Origin: JAWAFC01 sp038890815
GTDB taxonomy: Archaea; Micrarchaeota; Micrarchaeia; Burarchaeales; JACRGF01
DNA length: 64,000 nt
Assembly: GCA_038890815.1 (NCBI GenBank)
Contig: JAWAFC010000002.1
Location: 1-64,000, forward strand
Direction of reading: 5' to 3'
A program made the translations under genes and the position numbers. Positions 57,429 through 64,000 of this stretch are shown in pieces; within the stretch, counting starts at the first letter, position 1; the number at the start of each line of letters is the position of its first letter. The notes beneath the pieces are model-generated. The model was not told the DNA's origin, searched no databases, and was given only the letters and a program-made list of their open reading frames with translations.

Positions 57429-60400
57429 TCAGCTCCTCCCCTCCAGCAGCGCTGCAATCTCCCTCGCTGCCTCGCTCATCGCGATGAGCACAAACCCCAT
57501 ATCCTCCTGCGGCTTTATCAATGTTATGAGGATGGCCATGCGACCGGCTGCGAGCAACACGAGCCGGCCCTCTTTCGTGGCGATGATGACATCTTTGACC
57601 GCCCCGCGGTGCAGCTCGCTCGAGACCATCTCGGACTTCGCCGCAATGCGGGCCGCCATGGCTGCTATGCTCTCGGCATTCATCTCTAGCGGCAGCGTGC
57701 TGGCTATCATGAGCCCATCTCGCCGCACCACGGCCGCGGCCTCAATCTTCTGCGAGGCCACGAGCCGCTGCAGTATGACCTCGAACTGGAACTTTGAGAC
57801 GGGTGCGGGCCTGAGGCGCACGAGCGCGTTGTTTTCTATGACAAAGCTTTCGGCCGGGTGCTCGGCCAAATATCGCTCTATGGCCCACTTCCTCCATTTT
57901 TCGGGCACGGCCACCAGCATCGACTCAGTGACGGTATCCTGTCTGCGCAACAGGGAGGCGATGTGCGCGCTCCAGGCAGGCCAGTTGGACAGCATGGCGA
58001 GCTTTTCGCGCAGGCTCGCCAGCGCGCCCTCGGCGGCCGACAGCGCGGCCTCTATCTGCTCGCGCACGCCTTCGACGCTGTCGAGGGCAGACAGAGCTGC
58101 GCGCAGGCGCTCCAGGTCGATGGCATACAACGTCTCGTGCTCGATGCCTACATCAATGCCTTCGGCAAGACACCTGTTGATCAGCCCATCGGCTTCCTTC
58201 AATGTCTGCTCGAGCGAGGCCAGCCTGCCCTGTAGCGCCTCAAATGCCTCAAGTCTTTCGGCCATGCCCTTCTCGAGCGCTGTGGCCCTCTCGACAGCGG
58301 CGTCTATGTCTTTCGCGACCGGTTCACGCGCCTTGAGCGCGGCGCGCAACCTCTCAAGGTTGATCGACCTCGCGGCTGTTTCCTCCCGCCATGCGCTGAG
58401 ACCGACTTTTTTTGCTTTGGCGATCATTTCCTCTACGCGGCTCAGCGCTGCAGCCGCCAGCGCGATGCGGTCGGCCTGATTGCGAAAATCTTCAATGACA
58501 TCGCCGATGTGCGCCTCCAGCCTCTCAAAGGAATTCTCTGTGGCCGTCAGCAGCTCATCGGCGGCCGCGAACTTCCCGGCCCTGAATAGCTCGCGCACGC
58601 GGGCCATCGCGCCCTCCAGATCGAGCGCGCCGACTTCCTTCGCCTCTGCGCTCAGGTCTAACCCAAGCTTTGCTCCCTGCGCGAGCATGTGTTGGATCAC
58701 ATCGATGCGCTTGGCCAGAATGTCGCGCCTTTCGGTGAGGCCCCTGAAGGCCTCGAGCTTGTCACGCAAGAGAGGTTTGACCTTGTCATAGCGCGAGGCC
58801 TCGGCCTCGAGCGACTTCGCCGCTTCATCGAATGCCCTGCGGCCGGCGGCATCGATGATGTCGGGCAGCGCGGCCTCTATTTCCGACAGCGTCCTTTCCT
58901 CGGCAGTCGTATCCAACCAGCCGCGCGCGGGCTCCAGCTCCTTCCTATCGCCCTCAATGGCCCTGTGCAGCGCCTCGGCCTTCTCCCGGATCTTGGCGGC
59001 CACATCGGACTTGCAATAGCCGCACACATCGCTCACCACGCTTATTGAGCGGCCACATTCCGGGCACCGGAATGTCCTGCCCAGCAAGAGCTTGCGCTCC
59101 TCGCCTTTCTTCGTCGCAGCCTGGGCGAGCGAGGTCAGCTCGGCCAGCTTTTGGCTGAGGATGGTTTCGGCTTTGGCCAGCTCATCGGCGCTCCACGCTC
59201 TCTTCGCCTCCTCCAGCGCAGCGCTGGCTGGCGAGGCCGTGAGAGCCTTTTGTTCCTCCCTTATGTCAGCTCCGATTTTTTCTGCCACCTCAAGCGCCGA
59301 GCGCGCGGCCGTCTCGGCCTTCTGCACTTTCTCGGCAAGGCCTAACAGCCTCTCCTGCGCGGCCAGCTTTGCTTCAAGTGCGGCCTTCGCCCTGTCGACC
59401 GCGCTGCGCGCCCTTTGCAATTCTATGTTGGCCTGGGCGAGGTTGGCAGCTCTGCAGGCCGCCTCGCAGGCATCGAGAATGGCGAGCGCGCCACGCGCGG
59501 CCTTCTCTTCGGCATCGAACACAAAGCCCTGCCGGCGCGGCTCACGTGTACGCTCGAGCAGCAGCTCGAGCGACTCGCGCGCGCTCTTGGCCGCCTCGAG
59601 GATCTGCGCTTCGTACATGACGGCGCGCACGCCAGTCGGCAGAGGCTTCTCGTAATACCGCGGGCCCAGCACCGCGCCCTTACAGAAGTCCGCAATCAGG
59701 AAGTATAGGGAGAGGAGGCCCAGAAAGATGGAGAACGAGCCAGTGGTTTTGATTAGATCGGCGTTCAGCGCTTGTAGGAGATCGCTCTCGGCCGTGAGAG
59801 GTTGCGGGGGAGGAGCAGTGAGGTAGATGGCCGCAAGCCCGAGGATGGTGAGGCTCATTCCGATTGCCAGGTAGGCGCCTCTCTGCGTGCCCCCGTGGCC
59901 CGCAAATGCATAGATGGCCTCCTTGATGTCCTTTCTGGTGCGCACGGCATTCACGAGAGCGAGGATGAACGAAATTCCGCTCCACACTAGCCACAGCGCG
60001 ACAAGCATGGCTGCGGCAACGATGCCTATGGCCACATGGAAGTTGGAGAGCGAGATGAGGGAGGACAGCATGCCCGAGTAAATCCCCTTGACGAGGATGA
60101 GCAGGGGCGAGGCCATGGGCTCAAGGCGCGTGAGCGAGAGCTGGGGTTTGCTGAGCCCTTGCGCCCACGCCAGCCAGCCTTCGGCTGGCTCGCGGACATC
60201 CCTGATGAGGTATACGATTTCGCTCTCGCCCGCCCGCCCCCCGATGTTGCTTTGCCTCCAGCTGACAACGAAAGGTGGGCGTGCCGAGATGCCGGTGTAA
60301 TTCATTCCAAACTCGATTTGGGATAGCTCGGATGCCAAGGGCACGGTTTCGATGAGTGTGAGGTCGGAGAATGCCGAGCCTTCGGACATGGAGAGGGTCA

Positions 60401-61196
60401 GGCGCACGAGCACTGTGTAGCGCTCTGGGGGCTTTGGTGCGCGAGGGGGTGCAGCTTCTGCCGTCCGGATGCTCGCGATGAATGTCCTCCTGGCATCCTC
60501 GAGCAGGTTGAGGCCGATCGGAACCGGCGCGCATACCCCGAGCGCGCTCAGCGAATTGGTCGAGATGCCAGCGGCCGAGGCTCTGGCGCGCTCGAAATCG
60601 CCCGCTATCCTGTTAAGCTCGCCGAGCGAGGGGCTCGTCTGCACCGTCCTCAGGTCGGCATACAGCGCGCTCAGAGCCTCATCGAGCCCATGTGAGGCGC
60701 GCGAGAACTCGAGCACCGCATGGACGAGCGCATCGCCATAGAGCGCGAGCTTTGCCGCGCACTCTGGTGATGCGGCGCAGGCCGCCCTGCAGGCCGCGCG
60801 GTCCGCACAGGGTGTCTGCACGCCGGCCGCTTTTCGGCAGGCCATCTCGGCAGGCCCGTCCGGCGTTTGGGAAAAGCGCGAGGCATTGAATGCCGTGAGC
60901 AGGCGGTGCGTCTCGGCGAGCTTTGCAGGGTCGAGGAGAAATGACTCGGTGAAGTTGAACCCCTCTTCCCGCGCCTCAATGACGCCCGATACGAGCACCT
61001 GCCTGCTCAGGCTCATCTGCGGTGTGATGTTGTAGGGCTCGAAAAAAAATGAAAACCAGTCCGGCGCGCCATCCCCGTCGGCATCGCCGCTTGTCCAGTT
61101 GGCCAGCACTTCCCGCTCGGGCGCGATGAGCTCACGCCTCTCGAGGCAGCCTGCGAGAAACACGAGCAGCACGACGAGCGCGAGTTTTTTGCGCAT
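57429..61196 (-). CDS. Giant lipobox-TM-coiled coil-zinc ribbon-Roadblock protein
   Basis: A 1255-residue protein of unusual architecture. Residues 1-17 (MRKKLALVVLLVFLAGC) form a lipobox ending at Cys17. The extracytoplasmic part (18-365) holds a DADGDGAPD calcium-type loop and a six-Cys segment (120-146). Hydrophobic helices at about 388-416, 442-461 and 486-510 cross the membrane. The cytoplasmic part has coiled coils (525-700), a zinc ribbon (CPECG...CGYC, 711-728), more coiled coils (735-1085) and a C-terminal Roadblock/LC7 domain (about 1135-1250, AAAVVRRDGLMIASTLPL). It looks like a cell-surface sensor or scaffold whose Roadblock end could regulate a Ras-like GTPase. The role is inferred only from the domains. 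Confidence 0.85.
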   Translation of the reverse strand: MRKKLALVVLLVFLAGCLERRELIAPEREVLANWTSGDADGDGAPDWFSFFFEPYNITPQMSLSRQVLVSGVIEAREEGFNFTESFLLDPAKLAETHRLLTAFNASRFSQTPDGPAEMACRKAAGVQTPCADRAACRAACAASPECAAKLALYGDALVHAVLEFSRASHGLDEALSALYADLRTVQTSPSLGELNRIAGDFERARASAAGISTNSLSALGVCAPVPIGLNLLEDARRTFIASIRTAEAAPPRAPKPPERYTVLVRLTLSMSEGSAFSDLTLIETVPLASELSQIEFGMNYTGISARPPFVVSWRQSNIGGRAGESEIVYLIRDVREPAEGWLAWAQGLSKPQLSLTRLEPMASPLLILVKGIYSGMLSSLISLSNFHVAIGIVAAAMLVALWLVWSGISFILALVNAVRTRKDIKEAIYAFAGHGGTQRGAYLAIGMSLTILGLAAIYLTAPPPQPLTAESDLLQALNADLIKTTGSFSIFLGLLSLYFLIADFCKGAVLGPRYYEKPLPTGVRAVMYEAQILEAAKSARESLELLLERTREPRRQGFVFDAEEKAARGALAILDACEAACRAANLAQANIELQRARSAVDRAKAALEAKLAAQERLLGLAEKVQKAETAARSALEVAEKIGADIREEQKALTASPASAALEEAKRAWSADELAKAETILSQKLAELTSLAQAATKKGEERKLLLGRTFRCPECGRSISVVSDVCGYCKSDVAAKIREKAEALHRAIEGDRKELEPARGWLDTTAEERTLSEIEAALPDIIDAAGRRAFDEAAKSLEAEASRYDKVKPLLRDKLEAFRGLTERRDILAKRIDVIQHMLAQGAKLGLDLSAEAKEVGALDLEGAMARVRELFRAGKFAAADELLTATENSFERLEAHIGDVIEDFRNQADRIALAAAALSRVEEMIAKAKKVGLSAWREETAARSINLERLRAALKAREPVAKDIDAAVERATALEKGMAERLEAFEALQGRLASLEQTLKEADGLINRCLAEGIDVGIEHETLYAIDLERLRAALSALDSVEGVREQIEAALSAAEGALASLREKLAMLSNWPAWSAHIASLLRRQDTVTESMLVAVPEKWRKWAIERYLAEHPAESFVIENNALVRLRPAPVSKFQFEVILQRLVASQKIEAAAVVRRDGLMIASTLPLEMNAESIAAMAARIAAKSEMVSSELHRGAVKDVIIATKEGRLVLLAAGRMAILITLIKPQEDMGFVLIAMSEAAREIAALLEGRS

Positions 61197-61246
61197 CGTT
61201 CCCTAATCGGATTCTGATTTTAAATACTGTCGGAGATTAGTTTTGC
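61197..61246. promoter_or_regulatory. Symmetric shared TATA box, Roadblock protein / tRNA-Leu
   Basis: GATTTTAAATAC (61216-61227) is centred about 25 bp from the minus-strand ATG at 61196 and about 25 bp from the tRNA-Leu 5' end at 61247. One box would therefore serve a protein gene and a tRNA gene in opposite directions. Confidence 0.6.
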
Positions 61247-61356
61247 GCGGGGGTGCCGGAGCCTGGTCAATCGGGCAGGCCTTAGGATTCGATGGCTGAA
61301 GGATGAGAAAGCCTGTGCGCTTAGGCGCTGCAAGAGTTCAAATCTCTTCCCCCGCA
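61247..61356 (+). tRNA. tRNA-Leu (TAG) with 23-nt intron
   Basis: GCGGGGG (61247) pairs with CCCCCGC (61349-61355), A73 follows. The anticodon stem CAGGC/GCCTG encloses CTTAGG plus A with anticodon TAG at 61283-61285. An intron of 23 nt (61287-61309) lies between positions 37 and 38. A long variable arm (GCGC-TTAG-GCGC) and the T arm AAGAG-TTCAAAT-CTCTT identify a type II leucine tRNA. Confidence 0.92.
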
Positions 61357-61361
61357 CTCCT

Positions 61362-61514
61362 TCACTTCTTTGCGCGGATTTCCCTTCGCTTCGGGCGAAG
61401 CCAGCGATAGCCACACTTGCGGCACTTCTCCGCGCCACGCTTGTTGCGCGCCTTGCACTTCCTACAAATCCAGATCTGAGCGAGAAAGGCATCCGCGAGA
61501 GCGTGCTTGCCCAT
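61362..61514 (-). CDS. rpl40e: Ribosomal protein eL40
   Basis: A 50-residue zinc-finger ribosomal protein: ICRKCKARNKRGAEKCRKCG supplies four Cys ligands, flanked by a basic C-terminus (RPKRREIRAKK). It starts at ATG 61514; the frame is open upstream but only into the tRNA-Thr gene. It is wedged between two tRNA genes in opposite orientation. Confidence 0.93.
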   Translation of the reverse strand: MGKHALADAFLAQIWICRKCKARNKRGAEKCRKCGYRWLRPKRREIRAKK

Positions 61515-61559
61515 AACATCACAAGCAAAAGAATTAAGCCAAATAAGTTTTATAACACT

Positions 61560-61649
61560 GCCCCAGTAGCTCAGCGGTAGAACGGCGTTCCGCCAGAGAG
61601 CGCTCGCCTTGTAAGCGAGATGTCGGGAGTTCAAATCTCCCCTGGGGCT
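61560..61649 (+). tRNA. tRNA-Thr (TGT) with extra 18 nt in the D arm
   Basis: GCCCCAG (61560) pairs with CTGGGGC, with T73 at 61649, as usual for archaeal tRNA-Thr. The anticodon stem CTCGC/GCGAG encloses CTTGTAA, anticodon TGT at 61610-61612. T arm GGGAG-TTCAAAT-CTCCC. The D arm GCTC-AGCGGTA...GAGC contains about 18 extra bases (roughly 61580-61597, including GGCG-TTC-CGCC) that cannot be part of a normal D loop and are best read as a noncanonical intron. Confidence 0.88.
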
Positions 61650-61942
61650 TACAGCCCGATCAGCCTGCTCGCAGGCCTGAACAGCTTTATGTACGTCGCG
61701 AGAGCAAACAAGCTCAATGCGAGGATGAGGATGAGCACATCGATGGCTTTTCCGGCTATTCCACGCCTCTGCAGGGCAAACCGCGCGCCTATGGAAACGT
61801 GGAGAAGGAAGGTGGCGAGGAGCGGGAGGTCAATGCTCGTGTGAATTTCGAGCGAGAGCTTTGGGTCGATGACCGCTCTCGTCATGCCATAGCCCGTTGC
61901 AAAGTAGGCGAGGACGAAGAGCAGCAGCATCCAGCCGCTCAT
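61649..61942 (-). CDS. Cytochrome b561/DUF4405-like four-helix membrane protein
   Basis: From the ATG at 61942 the protein has 97 residues and about three hydrophobic helices, with His residues in LEIHTSIDLPLLATFLLHVS spaced as haem-b ligands in small cytochrome b-like proteins. An upstream ATG at 61978 would add twelve residues and overlap the start of the divergent SagB gene. The pairing with a flavin oxidoreductase suggests a membrane electron path. The stop shares a base with tRNA-Thr. Confidence 0.6.
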   Translation of the reverse strand: MSGWMLLLFVLAYFATGYGMTRAVIDPKLSLEIHTSIDLPLLATFLLHVSIGARFALQRRGIAGKAIDVLILILALSLFALATYIKLFRPASRLIGL

Positions 61943-61981
61943 CCTCTGAAGCTTTAAAAGAACGGCGCACACATGCATTTC

Positions 61982-62704
61982 ATGGCGGGCGAGGTTAAAA
62001 AAATGGATTGGTTTCTTCCCGCAACGCTCGCCTTTCTCGCAATACTGGCCGCCTACTTCCTGCCCACCCTTCTGCCCAGGCCCTTCCTGCCGGCAAAGCA
62101 CTATGCTGCTGCTCAGCTCATCGAGCTTCCTCGGCCAGCGCGTTCAAACATCTCGTTTGAGGATGCTCTGCTGGCTCGCAGGTCTGTGCGCGACTACACG
62201 GATGAGAGCATTTCGCCCAGCGAGCTGGCCGCGCTGCTGTTTGCCGCACAGGGAATGAGTGGGGAGGGCAAAAGGACAGCGCCATCTGCCGGAGCGCTCT
62301 ATCCGCTCGAGCTGTATGTGCTCGTTTCGCGCGTGGAGGGCATTGCGCCAGGCGCCTATCATTATAACAGCGCGAATAACTCGCTCGAGCTGGTCGCAGC
62401 CGGAGACTACAGGGAGAGAATTGCCCGCGCAGCAGCCGACCAGCCTTGGGTGGGAAACGCTGCAGTGGTGGTGGTGTTTGCAGCGCTCATGCACAGAACA
62501 ACGGCAAAATACGGCGCGAGGGGCGTGCAGTATGTGTGGATTGAGGCGGGCCATGCCAGCCAGAACCTCCTGCTCCAGGCCGCCGCCCTGGGGCTCGGCG
62601 CGGTGCCCATCGGGGCATTCAATGAGGATGAGGTGAGGCACCTGCTCAACCTGAGCGCGGACGAGGAGGTCATCTATCTCAACATCGTGGGCAGACCCGC
62701 ATAG
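61982..62704 (+). CDS. Membrane-anchored SagB/ThcOx-type nitroreductase-family oxidoreductase
   Basis: A 240-residue protein with an N-terminal membrane anchor (about residues 8-25, WFLPATLAFLAILAAYFLP) and a nitroreductase domain: LLARRSVRDYTDESISPSEL, APSAGALYPLELYV, and IEAGHASQNLLLQAAALGLG for FMN binding. SagB-type enzymes oxidise azolines or peptides, but no azoline-cluster partners (SagC/D) are present, so the substrate is open. TTTAAAAG at 61953-61960 lies about 26 bp before the ATG at 61982; starts at 61973 or 62003 are possible. Confidence 0.82.
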   Translation: MAGEVKKMDWFLPATLAFLAILAAYFLPTLLPRPFLPAKHYAAAQLIELPRPARSNISFEDALLARRSVRDYTDESISPSELAALLFAAQGMSGEGKRTAPSAGALYPLELYVLVSRVEGIAPGAYHYNSANNSLELVAAGDYRERIARAAADQPWVGNAAVVVVFAALMHRTTAKYGARGVQYVWIEAGHASQNLLLQAAALGLGAVPIGAFNEDEVRHLLNLSADEEVIYLNIVGRPA

Positions 62705-62735
62705 ATTTAAAAATATATAAGATGAATAAGGGGCG

Positions 62736-62936
62736 ATGGTGAGGGTAAACCTGCTCACATATTTGGTCATCTTCACTTTCGTCATACTGGTCTATCTGAT
62801 AGGGCTGTATGTAACGACACCACCCACAGAGCTCGGCGTGCTCCAGCTGATCTTCGGAGCTCAGCTGGCCATATTCATCGTGCTCGTGGCCGTCTTCGCC
62901 GAGCTCTCGGCGCACGAACCCGCAAGGAAAAAGTGA
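62736..62936 (+). CDS. Two-helix small membrane protein
   Basis: Unrecognised 66-residue protein with two hydrophobic helices (about 5-26 and 34-58) and a basic C-terminal tail. The start is supported by GATTTAAAAATATATAA 26-30 bp upstream. It lies 4 bp before the acetyltransferase gene and is probably cotranscribed with it. Confidence 0.6.
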   Translation: MVRVNLLTYLVIFTFVILVYLIGLYVTTPPTELGVLQLIFGAQLAIFIVLVAVFAELSAHEPARKK

Positions 62937-62940
62937 CCTC

Positions 62941-63444
62941 ATGCGGCGGCTCGAGCGCTTTGCCTCCGTCAGCAGGAACTCGCTGTGGGACTGGCCAAAA
63001 GTCAAAAATCCGCTCATTGTCGTGCTGAACTTCCTTGTCATACAGATATGCAAGTATCTGCCTTCTCTCGCTCTCAAAAATATGCTTTACAGGGCAATTG
63101 GCGTGCGCGTCGGCAAAAACGCCGCGCTCGGGCTTGGGGTACAACTTGACATCTTCTTCCCAGAGCTCATCGAGATAGGCGACAACGCCATCATAGGTTA
63201 TAATGCTACCTTGCTGGCACACGAGTTTTTGGTTGACGAGTTCAGAGTGGGACGAGTAAAAATAGGTGCGGGCGCGCTCATCGGAGCATGCTCGGTGGTG
63301 CTGCCCGGTGTGGAAGTGGGCGAGGGCGCTGTTGTAAGTGCACTGTCGCTCGTAAACAAAGATGTTCCAAGAGGATGGTTTTGTGGGGGGGTGCCGATAA
63401 GGAAAATAAAGAAGTTGACAATTAATAAGCAATTACAATCTTGA
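62941..63444 (+). CDS. Hexapeptide-repeat acetyltransferase
   Basis: A 167-residue left-handed beta-helix protein. Residues 20-55 form a helical N-terminal region (KNPLIVVLNFLVIQICKYLP). From about 58 the hexapeptide repeats run as IGVRVGKNAALGLGV, IGDNAIIGYNATLLAHEF and VKIGAGALIGACSVVLPG. His in LLAHEF could be the catalytic base. Members acetylate sugars or other small molecules; the acceptor is unknown. Confidence 0.85.
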   Translation: MRRLERFASVSRNSLWDWPKVKNPLIVVLNFLVIQICKYLPSLALKNMLYRAIGVRVGKNAALGLGVQLDIFFPELIEIGDNAIIGYNATLLAHEFLVDEFRVGRVKIGAGALIGACSVVLPGVEVGEGAVVSALSLVNKDVPRGWFCGGVPIRKIKKLTINKQLQS

Positions 63445-63483
63445 GAAAAATTATTGCAAAATTAAATTTCAAGCTTTTATAGA

Positions 63484-63732
63484 CTAATATTCGGATATTT
63501 CAGTTATCACATAAGCGCTTCCTTTTATTCTGCCTTTTTTAAACTTGAATTTTGCATTTTCAGCAGGTGTTCCTCGCGCAAGCTCGGTGAGCCAGTATTT
63601 TAGGTCTTTGACTTGCATGGGAAAAGCTTCACCAATTGCTATTTCAGCTGTCCTTATCGTCCTGACTCCTTGCTCACTCGCCTCCTCGAGCAGTTTCGCC
63701 AAAATCTCTTTAACAATGTTAAGTTCTTCCAT
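63484..63732 (-). CDS. HypA-like protein lacking nickel and zinc sites
   Basis: An 82-residue protein starting at MEELNIVKEILAKLLEEA and ending with a beta-rich segment. It parallels the first 75 residues of the hydrogenase maturation factor HypA (MHEL..., then IAIGEAFPMQVKDLKYWLTEL and ARGTPAENAKFKF). The nickel-binding His2 is replaced by Glu, and the C-terminal CxxC zinc loop is missing. A CTTAAAACC box lies about 24 bp before the ATG at 63732. It could not deliver nickel as HypA does; no hydrogenase is in the window. Confidence 0.6.
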   Translation of the reverse strand: MEELNIVKEILAKLLEEASEQGVRTIRTAEIAIGEAFPMQVKDLKYWLTELARGTPAENAKFKFKKGRIKGSAYVITEISEY

Positions 63733-63777
63733 CCCGCTCACTGGGCGAATAGGTTTTAAGGAGGATTTAAAATACTT

Positions 63778-64000
63778 TCACTTGCCACGTCCGAACCTTC
63801 CTCTTGGTTTGGGCAACTTTAGGTTCGGATAGATTTTTTGGAGGATTTCTGGGGTTGGAAAAACAGCGTAACCTAGATTGGAGAGCACGAAGCGCATTGT
63901 GCCCGCCCTCATGATGATATCGGAATCTCCAACGCCAGACAGCGCTTGTGCAAGCGCTGCAAAACCCTTCCTTTTTCCAGCAGTGAGCGCATTGGCCTTT
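63778..64000 (-). CDS. C-terminal part of an unidentified gene (start outside window)
   Basis: The minus strand is open from the window edge to the TGA at 63778-63780, giving 73 residues with a basic, Pro/Gly-rich end (PKPRGRFGRGK). The visible part is helical (KGFAALAQALSGVGDSDIIM, RFVLSNLGYAVFPTPEILQK). I do not recognise the family. A GTATTTTAAATCC box lies just past its stop. Confidence 0.6.
   Translation of the reverse strand, partial: KANALTAGKRKGFAALAQALSGVGDSDIIMRAGTMRFVLSNLGYAVFPTPEILQKIYPNLKLPKPRGRFGRGK

Noticed and set aside
56923..58479. 518-residue plus-strand frame running from initiator tRNA into the Roadblock gene
   Set aside because: Starts inside a tRNA and is Ser/Ala-rich antisense of coiled-coil sequence.
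1..64000. Insertion sequences, integrase, phage or CRISPR-Cas elements
   Set aside because: No transposase, integrase, terminal repeats, spacer array or Cas-like protein was seen anywhere in the window.

Overview
The window comes from a GC-rich archaeon with a compact genome. Archaeal markers are Orc1/Cdc6, Alba, Nep1, NreA, deoxyhypusine synthase, eL40, archaeal-type Glu- and Asp-tRNA synthetases, GGGP synthase with geranylgeranyl reductase and type 2 IPP isomerase, CTP-dependent riboflavin kinase, a class III (Q-x-S-x-E) pilin, intron-containing tRNA genes, and TATA boxes about 25 bp before start codons. Short intergenic gaps, many 1-30 bp gene overlaps and the abundance of small membrane proteins suggest a reduced-genome lineage, possibly DPANN (Micrarchaeota/Diapherotrites-like). 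The sequence alone does not settle this placement.

Layout. 1-694: 3' part of a tandem-repeat protein resembling mTERF. 714-2859: PLP synthase (pdxST) and an EndoIII-family glycosylase. 2883-6677: a novel membrane protein, Orc1/Cdc6 with two small companions, and an orphan charged protein. 6697-9084: GGGP synthase, an epimerase and two tiny membrane proteins. 9208-12801: MEMO-family protein, IPP isomerase and GluRS operon. 12833-13962: AK6/Fap7-like kinase and a Cys-rich surface protein. 13964-19511: a long minus-strand operon glmM-glmU-DUF460-alba-NusA-like KH protein-aspS. 19576-24309: small proteins, a HAD phosphatase, a candidate C/D-box sRNA, deoxyhypusine synthase, membrane proteins and NreA. 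24365-29111: P-type cation ATPase, Nep1, NAD(P)HX epimerase and a VIT1-like transporter. 29130-34604: lipA plus a complete 2-oxoacid dehydrogenase complex (E1 alpha, E1 beta, E2, E3). 34638-43063: geranylgeranyl reductase, thioredoxin reductase, an SDR, a two-subunit 2-oxoacid:ferredoxin oxidoreductase, ferredoxin, thioredoxin and an EndoIV-like enzyme. 43147-52659: MFS transporter, phosphoglycerate mutase, HDAC-like deacylase, riboflavin kinase, glycosyltransferase, ECF-like S component, RpiA, a dolichol-kinase-like enzyme and a PAP2 phosphatase. 52721-61196: surface proteins, zinc-ribbon protein, four pilin-like genes, two Met tRNAs and a 1255-residue lipobox/TM/coiled-coil/zinc-ribbon/Roadblock protein. 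61247-64000: tRNA-Leu, eL40, tRNA-Thr, a SagB-type oxidoreductase with membrane partners, an acetyltransferase, a HypA-like protein and a partial gene.

How the genes work together. Central carbon flow is represented by phosphoglycerate mutase and by two parallel 2-oxoacid-oxidising systems, one ferredoxin-linked and one NAD-linked and lipoate-dependent. Archaeal lipid synthesis is covered by idi2, GGGP synthase and GG reductase. GlmM and GlmU make UDP-GlcNAc, probably for the sequon-rich surface proteins encoded nearby. The AspRS carries His26 and Pro84, the signature of a non-discriminating enzyme, implying Asn-tRNA formation by amidation. Regulation looks economical: at least ten divergent gene pairs are separated by only about 30-65 bp and either share one symmetric TTTAAA-type box or carry interlocked boxes, each lying beside the partner's start codon.
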